Assembly (NCBI GenBank): GCA_050008715.1
Contig: JBEKMC010000025.1
Coordinates: 1-31,240, forward strand
From: JAKACA01 sp050008715
GTDB lineage: Bacteria; Actinomycetota; Acidimicrobiia; Acidimicrobiales; Bog-793
Length of the DNA: 31,240 nucleotides
Direction: 5' to 3'
The notes under the pieces were generated by a model, which was not told the origin of the DNA, ran no database searches, and saw only the letters and a program-made list of their open reading frames with translations. Positions 1-6,415 of the stretch are shown piece by piece. The number at the start of each line of letters is the position of its first letter. Within the stretch, counting starts at the first letter, position 1. The position numbers and the translations under genes are program-made.

Positions 1-530
1 TGGGCGGAGAAGACGGCTTCGGCGACGATGCGGAAGTAGGTCCTGCCGATCTCGGTCCGCAGGTTCCGGCGAATCCACGTCTCGAAGGTCTGCCCGTCGA
101 GCTGCAGAGCGCGTCGAGCCGTCCACGGCTCGTCGAGGGGCACCGCATTCGCCTGCCGCGTGAAGCGGGTGAGGCCTTGGAACAGATCGGCGAGGACGAA
201 CGGGTTCAACTTCGGTACGGCGCCCCGTTTGGAGCTCATCCGGCTCGTGCTCCCGCCGAGCACGATGATGTGCTCGCCCTCGTTGTACGTCGGGAACGTC
301 TCGAGGCCGAGCTCCATCACGAGTGCGTACATGCGGTTCTGCGTCGGCCCGATCCACTGCCCTCCGAGCTCGACGGGCGTGCCGTCCGCCGTCTGGCCTC
401 CTTCGGTCCTCCCGCCGACTCGGGCGCGCGCTTCGAGCACCGTCACCTGCACGCCGGCGGCGACGAGCCGTCGCGCCGCCGCCAGCCCGGCCAGGCCCGC
501 ACCTACCACGATGATCCGCTCTTCGGTCAT
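1..530 (-). CDS. Flavin-containing amine oxidase, N-terminal part (gene runs off the window start)
   Basis: About 176 residues are visible. The N-terminus has the FAD-binding Rossmann signature GAGLAG (residues 10-15), an acidic residue closing the second strand (VLEAR), then RVGGRTEGG, the GGR motif typical of flavin monoamine oxidases. It continues with ELGGQWIGPTQNRMYAL, also characteristic of the family. Members oxidise primary or secondary amines to aldehydes, releasing H2O2 and ammonia; the substrate cannot be read here because the C-terminal substrate domain is missing. The ATG (528-530) overlaps the TGA of the upstream C69 hydrolase by 4 bp (ATGA), which implies translational coupling; a GAGGG lies 3 nt upstream. 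No signal peptide is seen, so it is probably cytoplasmic. Family assignment is firm; the substrate is unknown. Confidence 0.88.
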   Translation of the reverse strand, partial: MTEERIIVVGAGLAGLAAARRLVAAGVQVTVLEARARVGGRTEGGQTADGTPVELGGQWIGPTQNRMYALVMELGLETFPTYNEGEHIIVLGGSTSRMSSKRGAVPKLNPFVLADLFQGLTRFTRQANAVPLDEPWTARRALQLDGQTFETWIRRNLRTEIGRTYFRIVAEAVFSA

Positions 531-1768
531 GGTCCCTCGCTTCCTCCTGCTGCGGCTTCGAGCGAGCGCCAGAGGCGACGCACGAAATAGGGTCTCTCGT
601 CGTCTGTGTCCCCGAGATGGCCTGTGTCCCCGAGATGGCCTGGGTGTCCGAGGTCACCTGGGTCACCGAGGTCGTCCAACCACGCCTGTTCGAGCGCCGT
701 GGCGGCCCGAAAGGCGTCCGCCGCGCTCGGCGGGTCCGCGATCCATGCCGCTTCGGTTCGGTCGCGAGCATGGCGGTAGCGGGGGAGCAGGCGGGCCGGG
801 TTGACCATGGTGGCACGATGCAGGCGCTCGTGGCGCCACCAGAGGGATTCGCCGTCCCGCCGGTTCGTGGGCTCCGGGCCGAGATCGACGGGTTCGCCGA
901 CGGACACCGGCTTGAACAACGACGTGCACGGCGCCGCCGTGGCGGTGGCCCAGTGGATCGGCCGGCCGCGCAGGTCCGACACCATCGACGCCGTCGTCTG
1001 ACTCGAGGCGACAAGGCCGCCGGCATGCACGCAGGGTGCGTGCAAGGAGCCGTTGACGAGCGACCATCGCACGGTGCCGCCAGGGCCATGGTCCCTCAGT
1101 GCTGACATGAGCCCAGCCGGACCGTCCGCCTGCTGTGCAGCCGCCTCGGTGAGCTGGCGTCGCGAGCGGCAGGCGGTCACCCGATCTCGGAGACGATCGG
1201 CGTGCTCCTCGGCGAAGCGGCCGATCGTCAGCCCGTTCGAGATGCTGCGGGCGTCGGACTTGACCTCCTCGGTCGCCCAACGCCGGCCGGCAGTCTCGAG
1301 GACGATGGCGCCATTGCGATCCGCAACGAGGAAGCTGTTGTGATACGTGAAACCCGGCCGCTCGTAGCTGCACCCACCTCCTTGCCCATGACGCTCGAGG
1401 AGGTCGACCATGACCGACACCGCCTGGGCGGCATCGGTTGCGCGTTCGAGCCCGAGGCGCAGCAGGTCCATGCCGAGCAACGCCGGCTCGCCGTAGGGCT
1501 GATTCGTGTAGACGGCCTCGTTGCCGATCACGACGTCGTGCTCGTTGGCCCCCATCTCCGCACCCCACATCCACCACGGCCGCGAGATGAGCACGGCGTG
1601 TGTGGAGGTGACCTGGGGGATGTCGATCCAGGTGCAGCGGAGGCGGCTGCCGGGCTCGTGACGGGTCGCCGGCCACCATTCGAGGAGCTGTGCCTCGTTG
1701 GCGTCCCGATCGCTGTTCTTGGCGAAGAGCACCCCGTCGTCGGTCAGCCTCACGAGGGTGTCGCACAC
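527..1768 (-). CDS. Secernin-like C69-family Ntn hydrolase (putative dipeptidase)
   Basis: 413 residues. The N-terminus reads M-CDTLVRL, followed by VLFAKNSDRDANEAQ, the hallmark of peptidase C69/secernin proteins, in which Cys2 becomes the N-terminal nucleophile. I chose the GTG at 1766-1768 because it places the Cys at position 2 as the family requires; the frame stays open far upstream, but that part lies over the divergent mug gene and is not protein-like. A TATGGT hexamer 8 nt before the GTG could be a -10 of a leaderless transcript. Family members hydrolyse amide or peptide bonds; the true substrate is not predictable. The stop overlaps the amine oxidase start by 4 bp, so the two enzymes probably act together, for example amide cleavage followed by amine oxidation (inference). 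Near the C-terminus is a run of six-residue repeats (GDLGHP, GHLGDT) encoded by an 18-bp tandem repeat. Confidence 0.8.
   Translation of the reverse strand: MCDTLVRLTDDGVLFAKNSDRDANEAQLLEWWPATRHEPGSRLRCTWIDIPQVTSTHAVLISRPWWMWGAEMGANEHDVVIGNEAVYTNQPYGEPALLGMDLLRLGLERATDAAQAVSVMVDLLERHGQGGGCSYERPGFTYHNSFLVADRNGAIVLETAGRRWATEEVKSDARSISNGLTIGRFAEEHADRLRDRVTACRSRRQLTEAAAQQADGPAGLMSALRDHGPGGTVRWSLVNGSLHAPCVHAGGLVASSQTTASMVSDLRGRPIHWATATAAPCTSLFKPVSVGEPVDLGPEPTNRRDGESLWWRHERLHRATMVNPARLLPRYRHARDRTEAAWIADPPSAADAFRAATALEQAWLDDLGDPGDLGHPGHLGDTGHLGDTDDERPYFVRRLWRSLEAAAGGSEGP
605..676. repeat. 18-bp tandem repeat inside the C69 hydrolase gene
   Basis: Two perfect copies of TGTGTCCCCGAGATGGCC (605-622, 623-640) are followed by two degenerate copies (641-658, 659-676). 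The period is a multiple of three, so copy-number changes keep the reading frame and would add or remove six residues of the Gly/Asp/His-rich segment before the C-terminus. Confidence 0.85.
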
Positions 1769-1811
1769 GTCGACTGACCATACGGCACAGAGGGAGCGCC
1801 TGCTCGGCCCG

Positions 1812-1880
1812 GGGGAGCGCCGGCGTGGCCCGGCGAGCGCCGGCCTCGGCCCGGCGGCGCGCCGGCGTGGCAGCCTGGCA
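1812..1880. repeat. Imperfect GC-rich direct repeats in the C69/mug divergent intergenic region
   Basis: The 114-bp gap between the two divergent genes contains GAGCGCCGGC twice, 20 bp apart (1815-1824, 1835-1844), and a related GCGCCGGC-type copy ending near 1866. Each core is nearly self-complementary. No convincing promoter hexamers are visible within it. Its function is unknown; it may be slippage-generated or a small palindromic element. Confidence 0.5.
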
Positions 1881-1882
1881 GC

Positions 1883-2491
1883 ATGACGACGACCCGGCCG
1901 ACGCGGCAGGACCTCGAGGCAGCAGCCGGACGGCGCATCCCCGACGTGATCGCGCCCGGGCTCGACGTGCTCTTCTGTGGCATCAACCCGGGCCTCTGGT
2001 CGGCTGCCGTCGGGCATCACTTCGCCCGTCCCGGCAACCGGTTCTGGAAGGTGCTGCACGAGGCGGGTTTCACGCCGGAGGTGGTTGCACCCGGGGACGA
2101 CCGGTGCCTGCTCGAGCTCGGGCTCGGGATTACGAACCTCGTTGCCCGCTCGAGCGCCACGGCGGCGGAGCTGTCGGCCGAGGAGTTGCGTGCCGGCGGC
2201 CGGCGCCTGTCCCGTGCGGTGGGTCGGTGGCGGCCGCGCTTCGTCGCCGTCGTCGGCATGGGCGCGTTCCGGACGGCATTCGGCCGGCCGAGGGCGGGAG
2301 TCGGCGAGCAGCCCGAGCTGATGTCGGGAGCCAGAGCCTGGCTGCTGCCCAACCCGAGCGGCCTCCAAGCCCACTACCAGTTCGGCGATCTCGTTACCGC
2401 ATTTGCCGCCCTGCGGGCGGCCGTTGGCGCGTCCTCTCCGCACGCGAGCCCGGCCGGGCCCGAGGAGACCTCAGGCCCGGCCGGGCAATGA
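1883..2491 (+). CDS. mug: Mug-type G/U (G/T) mismatch-specific uracil-DNA glycosylase
   Basis: 202 residues, close to the usual Mug length plus a short tail. It shows the family's active-site motif GINPGL (residues 33-38; Asn35 matches the catalytic Asn of E. coli Mug), then GNRFWKVL, GITNLVARSSATAAEL, and the DNA-intercalation motif PNPSGLQAHY (156-165). The enzyme excises uracil, ethenocytosine or thymine opposite G in base-excision repair. The last 25 or so residues (Pro/Ala/Gly-rich) lie beyond the fold. The ATG follows GGCAGC without a strong Shine-Dalgarno. It stands alone, divergent from the C69 gene and convergent with the secreted-protein gene. Confidence 0.93.
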   Translation: MTTTRPTRQDLEAAAGRRIPDVIAPGLDVLFCGINPGLWSAAVGHHFARPGNRFWKVLHEAGFTPEVVAPGDDRCLLELGLGITNLVARSSATAAELSAEELRAGGRRLSRAVGRWRPRFVAVVGMGAFRTAFGRPRAGVGEQPELMSGARAWLLPNPSGLQAHYQFGDLVTAFAALRAAVGASSPHASPAGPEETSGPAGQ

Positions 2492-2508
2492 GTGACGCGA
2501 ACGCCACC

Positions 2509-2539
2509 GTCAGCGATCAGGCGACATTTCGCCGCTGAC
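2509..2539. terminator. Hairpin between convergent genes (possible bidirectional terminator)
   Basis: GTCAGC (2509-2514) pairs with GCTGAC (2534-2539), and inside it GGCG (2520-2523) pairs with CGCC (2530-2533) around an ACATTT loop. It lies 18 bp after the mug stop and 15 bp after the stop of the opposing gene. There is no T-tract, so it is only terminator-like. Confidence 0.45.
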
Positions 2540-2553
2540 CGCGTGCGGACTGC

Positions 2554-4287
2554 TCAGCGAACCGCCGAGCAGTTGTTCCTGTGCGACTGTCCCTCGAACT
2601 CGGGGTAGCCGAGCGCGAGGTACTGGTTCTTGCCGAACTCGCTGTCCTTGCCGAAGGCGTTCACGTCGTGGCCGCCGTGGACGTTGCCGAATTCGATGAC
2701 GCAGGACTTGCCGTTCTTCGCTTCCGTCCAGTACGGGTAGAAGTCCCCGGGCCCGTTCGGCGGAACCGTGCATCCGCTCAGGTCCGACGCCGTGCACGAC
2801 GACTCACTGAGGGCGATGTCGGTCTGGAAGAAGAACGACGAATACTCTCGCCCAGCACTCGTGGGTCGCTGCTGCACGAAGCTTCCTGCCAGCGTCGCCG
2901 TCGGCGAAGTCCCCGTCGGCCAGTCGGCGTAGTACGGCTCGCCGTCGAAGTCGAGGTCCCCGTTCTGGGCGAAGTTGTCCTGACATCCGGTAGCCAGATC
3001 GGGCGCCGTGTCGAGGAGGCCGTGGGTGTCGCCTGCCGGGTAGCAGAGGGCGTCACTTGTCTCGGCCCCTTCAGAGCTACCCGACTCGTACCCGCCGACA
3101 CACTCGGTCCACGTGGTGTCCGTGCCGCTTCCGACATTGAGCGTGATCGGGCCGGCGAGCGAGCTGCAACCCTCGTAGTGGCCGGTCTCGAACTCGGTGC
3201 TGATGTTGGTCTGCAGCGCTGCCCAAGGAATGATGTTCTGGCGCTTGGCCGTCGAGTACTCCGGCTGGAAGTTGTACGGGGTGCCGGCGCAGTTGACGAT
3301 CGAGGTGTTCATGAAGCCGTTGGCAGCGGACGCCTGCATCGAGCCGCTCTGGCCGGTTGTGAGGTCATCTATCACAACCTTGAAGGCCTTGGCCCCACCA
3401 CCCCCCGGCACTGCGGCGTCCCACATGTGAACCTTGAGCTTGTCGCCCGGGTTCATGAGGAGCGTGTCGGAGTTCGGCGTGTCGGACGACAAGTCCGCCA
3501 ACTGCGGGCTCGGCGGTCCGGCGGGAACGCCGTTCGTCTGGATGAAGGCGAAGTTGACCGGCTCCTCGCAGCTGTTGTTGCACTGGGCGAACTGGTCGGT
3601 GCACTCGAGGCTGTCGATCGTGAGCGCCGCGCACCAGTGGGTGTCGTCACAGCTCGTCGAGTCGACCCAGGGTGGATCGCCCGGCGGGTACAGCTGCATC
3701 TCCATGAACGCCCCTCCACCGCCCGGGTACAGGCCGGAGGCGGCGTTCGAGTCGCTCTGCGGTGTGCAGGGCAGCTGCGGGTAGGAGTTGCCGTCGCACA
3801 TCGCCATCGAGAACCACGGCGCCGGCGTCAGCTGGAAGTAGTGCGTGACGTCGTGTCCCGGGTTGGTCGTCGTCGGTGCGGCTGAAGGGTCCTTGCCGAC
3901 GGTCTCGTTCCATGTGACGTTGTCACCAGAGCCAGGCGCGCTCGAGTTGAACGTCATGTCCGGCTCGTCGTGGCCGATGTAGACGCCGTTGTCGTAGAAC
4001 TTGCCGCCCCACGTGTTGGCGTTGTCGACACCCTTCAAGCCGCGGATGTCCGTGCAGAGCGCAGACTGCCGCAGCGGCTTCTGCACCGGGCTGTCACCGT
4101 TGCAGTCGAGCTCCCCGACGGCGCGTGGTGTGTAGCTCGAGAGGTGAGCCTTCGTCGCAGAGCCAGCCGCCGCCGCCTTCGGGGCGCCCGATGCTGATGC
4201 GAGAAACCCCGTCGTGATCGCCACCGCAAGCACCGCGACGAGAGCTCGCCAGGTGAGGTGGCGCGTCGTACCTCGCTTGTTCGTCAA
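2554..4287 (-). CDS. Large cysteine-rich secreted protein of unknown function
   Basis: 577 residues from a TTG start (4285-4287), chosen because an AAGGGG lies 6 nt upstream and because it puts a Sec signal peptide at the N-terminus: basic NKRGTTRHLTWR, hydrophobic ALVAVLAVAITTGFLA, then an Ala-rich cleavage zone (about residues 28-45). A longer reading to 4548 would bury this signal mid-protein. The mature part has 18 Cys, an even number compatible with disulfides outside the cytoplasm, and many Gly/Pro/Asp/aromatic-rich segments (YPGGGGAFMEMQLYPPGDPPW, KLKVHMWDA, FQTDIAL), suggesting a beta-rich extracellular fold. I do not recognise the family. There are no C-terminal membrane segment and no LPxTG signal, so it is probably released. 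It is preceded by its own promoter and lies downstream of the SDR gene on the same strand with a 261-bp gap, so it is probably transcribed separately. Confidence 0.75.
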   Translation of the reverse strand: MTNKRGTTRHLTWRALVAVLAVAITTGFLASASGAPKAAAAGSATKAHLSSYTPRAVGELDCNGDSPVQKPLRQSALCTDIRGLKGVDNANTWGGKFYDNGVYIGHDEPDMTFNSSAPGSGDNVTWNETVGKDPSAAPTTTNPGHDVTHYFQLTPAPWFSMAMCDGNSYPQLPCTPQSDSNAASGLYPGGGGAFMEMQLYPPGDPPWVDSTSCDDTHWCAALTIDSLECTDQFAQCNNSCEEPVNFAFIQTNGVPAGPPSPQLADLSSDTPNSDTLLMNPGDKLKVHMWDAAVPGGGGAKAFKVVIDDLTTGQSGSMQASAANGFMNTSIVNCAGTPYNFQPEYSTAKRQNIIPWAALQTNISTEFETGHYEGCSSLAGPITLNVGSGTDTTWTECVGGYESGSSEGAETSDALCYPAGDTHGLLDTAPDLATGCQDNFAQNGDLDFDGEPYYADWPTGTSPTATLAGSFVQQRPTSAGREYSSFFFQTDIALSESSCTASDLSGCTVPPNGPGDFYPYWTEAKNGKSCVIEFGNVHGGHDVNAFGKDSEFGKNQYLALGYPEFEGQSHRNNCSAVR

Positions 4288-4393
4288 ATGCGTTCCCCTT
4301 GCTTGTGTTTGGGAAGCCACGAACGCCGAGGTGCCCACTCCGAGCGCCGTTGCTCCCGAGTTGATTGCTGCATGCCATTTCGGCACCAGGGTG

Positions 4394-4422
4394 ACCGTAG
4401 ATCGGGTGCGCAGGAGCGTCAA
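4394..4422 (-). promoter_or_regulatory. Probable promoter of the secreted cysteine-rich protein
   Basis: Reading the minus strand: TTGACG (4422-4417), a 17-nt spacer, then TACGGT (4399-4394). The -35 matches the sigma-70/HrdB consensus in 5 of 6 positions and the -10 keeps the TAnnnT pattern. Predicted leader to the TTG start is about 100 nt. It lies in the 261-bp gap (4288-4548) that otherwise shows no gene. Confidence 0.45.
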
Positions 4423-4548
4423 GGGGAGACCTGCGTCTGAGAGGCAATGGCAGTCGAAGATCTCCCGGCGGGTGGCCGAAATGACACGCTTGGTGTCAGG
4501 CCGCCACGCTCCGTGTCGAACTCGACGCGAACGAGGGACGTCGCTCAT

Positions 4549-5319
4549 TCATAGGGTCGTCGAGAAACCTCCGTCGACCGGCAGGACCACACCGGTGACA
4601 TAGGCGCCGGCACGCGACGCTAGATAGATGGCGGCTCCCGCCATGTCCTCCGGTTCGCCGATGCGGCCGAGCGGGCAGGACGCCCGGATGACGTCTCCGA
4701 ATGTCTCGAGCGTCGCCGCCATCATCTTCGACTCGAAGGGACCTGGGGCGATGGCGTTCACCGTGATGCCGTTTGGGGCGAGCCGCTTGGCAAGCACTCG
4801 TGTGAGGTGATGAACGGCGGCCTTGCTCGCCGAGTACGAGTACGACTCCAGGCTCGGGACGCGCAGGCCGTCGATCGAGCCGATGTTGATGACGCGGGCG
4901 GGATCACCGGGTCGGGCCGCCGCCGCAAGGGCCGGCACGAGGTCTCGAGTGAGGGAGAAGACGCCGCGCACGTTGAGGTCGAGCACGCGGTCCCAGGCTG
5001 AGTCTGGAAACTCCGCCAACGGCGCCCCCCAGGTCGCTCCGGCGTTGTTCACGAGGATCTCCAGCTTCCCCTCCCGCTCGGTGATCTCCTCGGCCAGCCG
5101 CTTGCAGGCTGCCGCCGTGCTCAGGTCCGCCGGGATGGCGACGCACTCGCCGATCTCGGAGAGCTCCTTCGCCACCGTCGTGCAGACGTCGGCCTTCCGC
5201 GACGACACGTAGACGCGCGCTCCGGCTTCGACGTAGCCGCGGGCGATCATGAGGCCGATGCCGCGGCTCCCACCGGTGACCAACGCTGTCTTGCCTGCGA
5301 TGGAGAAGAGGTCGCTCAT
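4549..5319 (-). CDS. Short-chain dehydrogenase/reductase, RhlG-like
   Basis: 256 residues, standard classical SDR length. It has the NADP(H)-binding TGGSRGIG (15-22), NNAG (91-94), and the catalytic Ser148 with Tyr162-x3-Lys166 (YSYSASK). SSRK at the end of the second strand suggests NADP(H) preference. The NNAGATWGA and PARVINIGSIDG segments closely resemble RhlG-type 3-oxoacyl reductases from memory, so a beta-ketoacyl or related substrate is likely, but SDR substrates cannot be fixed by sequence alone. Start: ATG at 5319; TACGCT lies 6 nt upstream, a spacing typical of leaderless actinobacterial transcripts. It is divergent from yccF (56 bp apart). Confidence 0.88.
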   Translation of the reverse strand: MSDLFSIAGKTALVTGGSRGIGLMIARGYVEAGARVYVSSRKADVCTTVAKELSEIGECVAIPADLSTAAACKRLAEEITEREGKLEILVNNAGATWGAPLAEFPDSAWDRVLDLNVRGVFSLTRDLVPALAAAARPGDPARVINIGSIDGLRVPSLESYSYSASKAAVHHLTRVLAKRLAPNGITVNAIAPGPFESKMMAATLETFGDVIRASCPLGRIGEPEDMAGAAIYLASRAGAYVTGVVLPVDGGFSTTL

Positions 5320-5375
5320 CGCCTGAGCGTATCGACGGCGTACCCGAGCCGCCCAACGTCGGCCAGACTGCGTGT

Positions 5376-5783
5376 ATGCGCACCGTGCTCAACATCGTTT
5401 GGCTGCTGCTCTCAGGTATCTGGCTGGCGTTCGCCTACGTCATCGCCGGGGTCGTGATGTGCGCGCTCATCATCACCATCCCGTTCGGCATCGCCTCGTT
5501 CCGGCTCGGCATCTATGTGCTGTGGCCGTTCGGCCGCACGGTCGTGCGCCGGCCGGACGCCACCGCTGCCTCAACCGTCGGCAACGTCGTCTGGTTCCTC
5601 TTGGCGGGCGCCTGGATCGCCATCACCCACATCCTGTTGGGGGTCGTGCTCTGCCTGACGATCGTCGGCATCCCGCTCGGTCTCGGCAACTTCAAGCTCG
5701 CCGCCGTGGCCATCGCTCCGCTCGGGAAGGAGATCGTCTCGACGAAGGATCCGCGCGCTGCGGCCGGCTTGGCCGGCTTCTGA
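5376..5783 (+). CDS. yccF: YccF-family inner-membrane protein
   Basis: 135 residues with an internal duplication: residues about 5-55 (NIVWLLLSGIW...LIITIPFGIASFRL...PFGRTVV) are repeated at about 68-118 (NVVWFLLAGAW...LTIVGIPLGLGNFKL...PLGKEIV). Each half gives two membrane segments, so about four in all. This is the YccF (DUF307) arrangement; the molecular function of the family is not established as far as I know. ATG start at 5376 with no evident Shine-Dalgarno. It is convergent with the marR gene (19 bp between stops). Confidence 0.88.
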   Translation: MRTVLNIVWLLLSGIWLAFAYVIAGVVMCALIITIPFGIASFRLGIYVLWPFGRTVVRRPDATAASTVGNVVWFLLAGAWIAITHILLGVVLCLTIVGIPLGLGNFKLAAVAIAPLGKEIVSTKDPRAAAGLAGF

Positions 5784-5802
5784 CCTCCAGCTCAGTAGAC
5801 CC

Positions 5803-6348
5803 TCAGCGCTCGTCGGGCGGTAGGCGTGCAAGCTGGCCGTTGACGGTGTGCGAGAGTCGCTCGCCGCTGCCCATGTCGGGAAGCGAGCCGCGGACGATCC
5901 CTACATTGGCCGCCACGCGACCGAGCAGGTCGAGCAAGTGCAGCCGCTCGGGGGCATCGAAACCCTCACAGACGACCGCCTCCCAGCTCCACGCGAGGGC
6001 GGTCGCCTTCTCGAGGGTGTCTGCTCCACGTGTCGTGAGGTGCAACGTGCGGGTGCGGCGGTCGTACGCGTGCAGTCGGCGCTCGATGAGACCCTCGTGC
6101 TCGAGCGAGTCGACCACAGCCACCATGGTGCTGGCGGGGATGTGGAGCCGTTCGGCCACCGCTTGTTGCGACTGCCCTTCGTCGCGGGCGACCGCGCTCA
6201 GCAAGGCGAAATGCCGGGGTTCCAGACCGACGGTGGCAATCAGCTCGCCGAAGCGCCTCGAGGTCTCCAAACCGAGCTGGGACAATGCGTACCCGACGCT
6301 GTGCTCCCCGTGGGCGTTCCGGTCCGCATCGAGATCCACAAAAACCAC
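5803..6348 (-). CDS. MarR-family transcriptional regulator
   Basis: 181 residues from the GTG at 6348 (an alternative GTG lies at 6339; further upstream the frame overlaps the divergent exporter and is not protein-like). Winged-helix MarR features: GLEPRHFALLSAVA, the recognition region SQQAVAERLHIPASTMVAVVDSLEHEGLIERR, and the wing YDRRTRTLHLTTRG. MarR proteins are dimeric repressors released by small ligands. It is divergent from the MMPL exporter, and its start codon abuts the -35 of the exporter promoter (6349-6377), so DNA binding here could control both genes. The likely role is local repression of the exporter (inference from position). Confidence 0.87.
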   Translation of the reverse strand: MVFVDLDADRNAHGEHSVGYALSQLGLETSRRFGELIATVGLEPRHFALLSAVARDEGQSQQAVAERLHIPASTMVAVVDSLEHEGLIERRLHAYDRRTRTLHLTTRGADTLEKATALAWSWEAVVCEGFDAPERLHLLDLLGRVAANVGIVRGSLPDMGSGERLSHTVNGQLARLPPDER

Positions 6349-6377
6349 TTTACATCCAGAATCGCTCTTGGTAGGAT
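6349..6377 (+). promoter_or_regulatory. Promoter of the MMPL exporter gene
   Basis: TTTACA (6349-6354), an exact 17-nt spacer, then TAGGAT (6372-6377), followed by GAAGGGA (6404-6410) and GTG at 6416. On the opposite strand TATCCT (6378-6373) can act as the -10 for marR, so the two divergent promoters would share their -10 region. A short GATTC-GCGT-GAATC inverted repeat covers the exporter start codon. Confidence 0.65.
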
Positions 6378-6415
6378 AATTCCATTCCGAACCATTCAGA
6401 AGTGAAGGGATTCGC

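Noticed and set aside
4288..4548. Longer N-terminus for the cysteine-rich secreted protein starting at 4548
   Set aside because: It would place the signal peptide about 90 residues in; the TTG at 4287 has a good ribosome-binding site.
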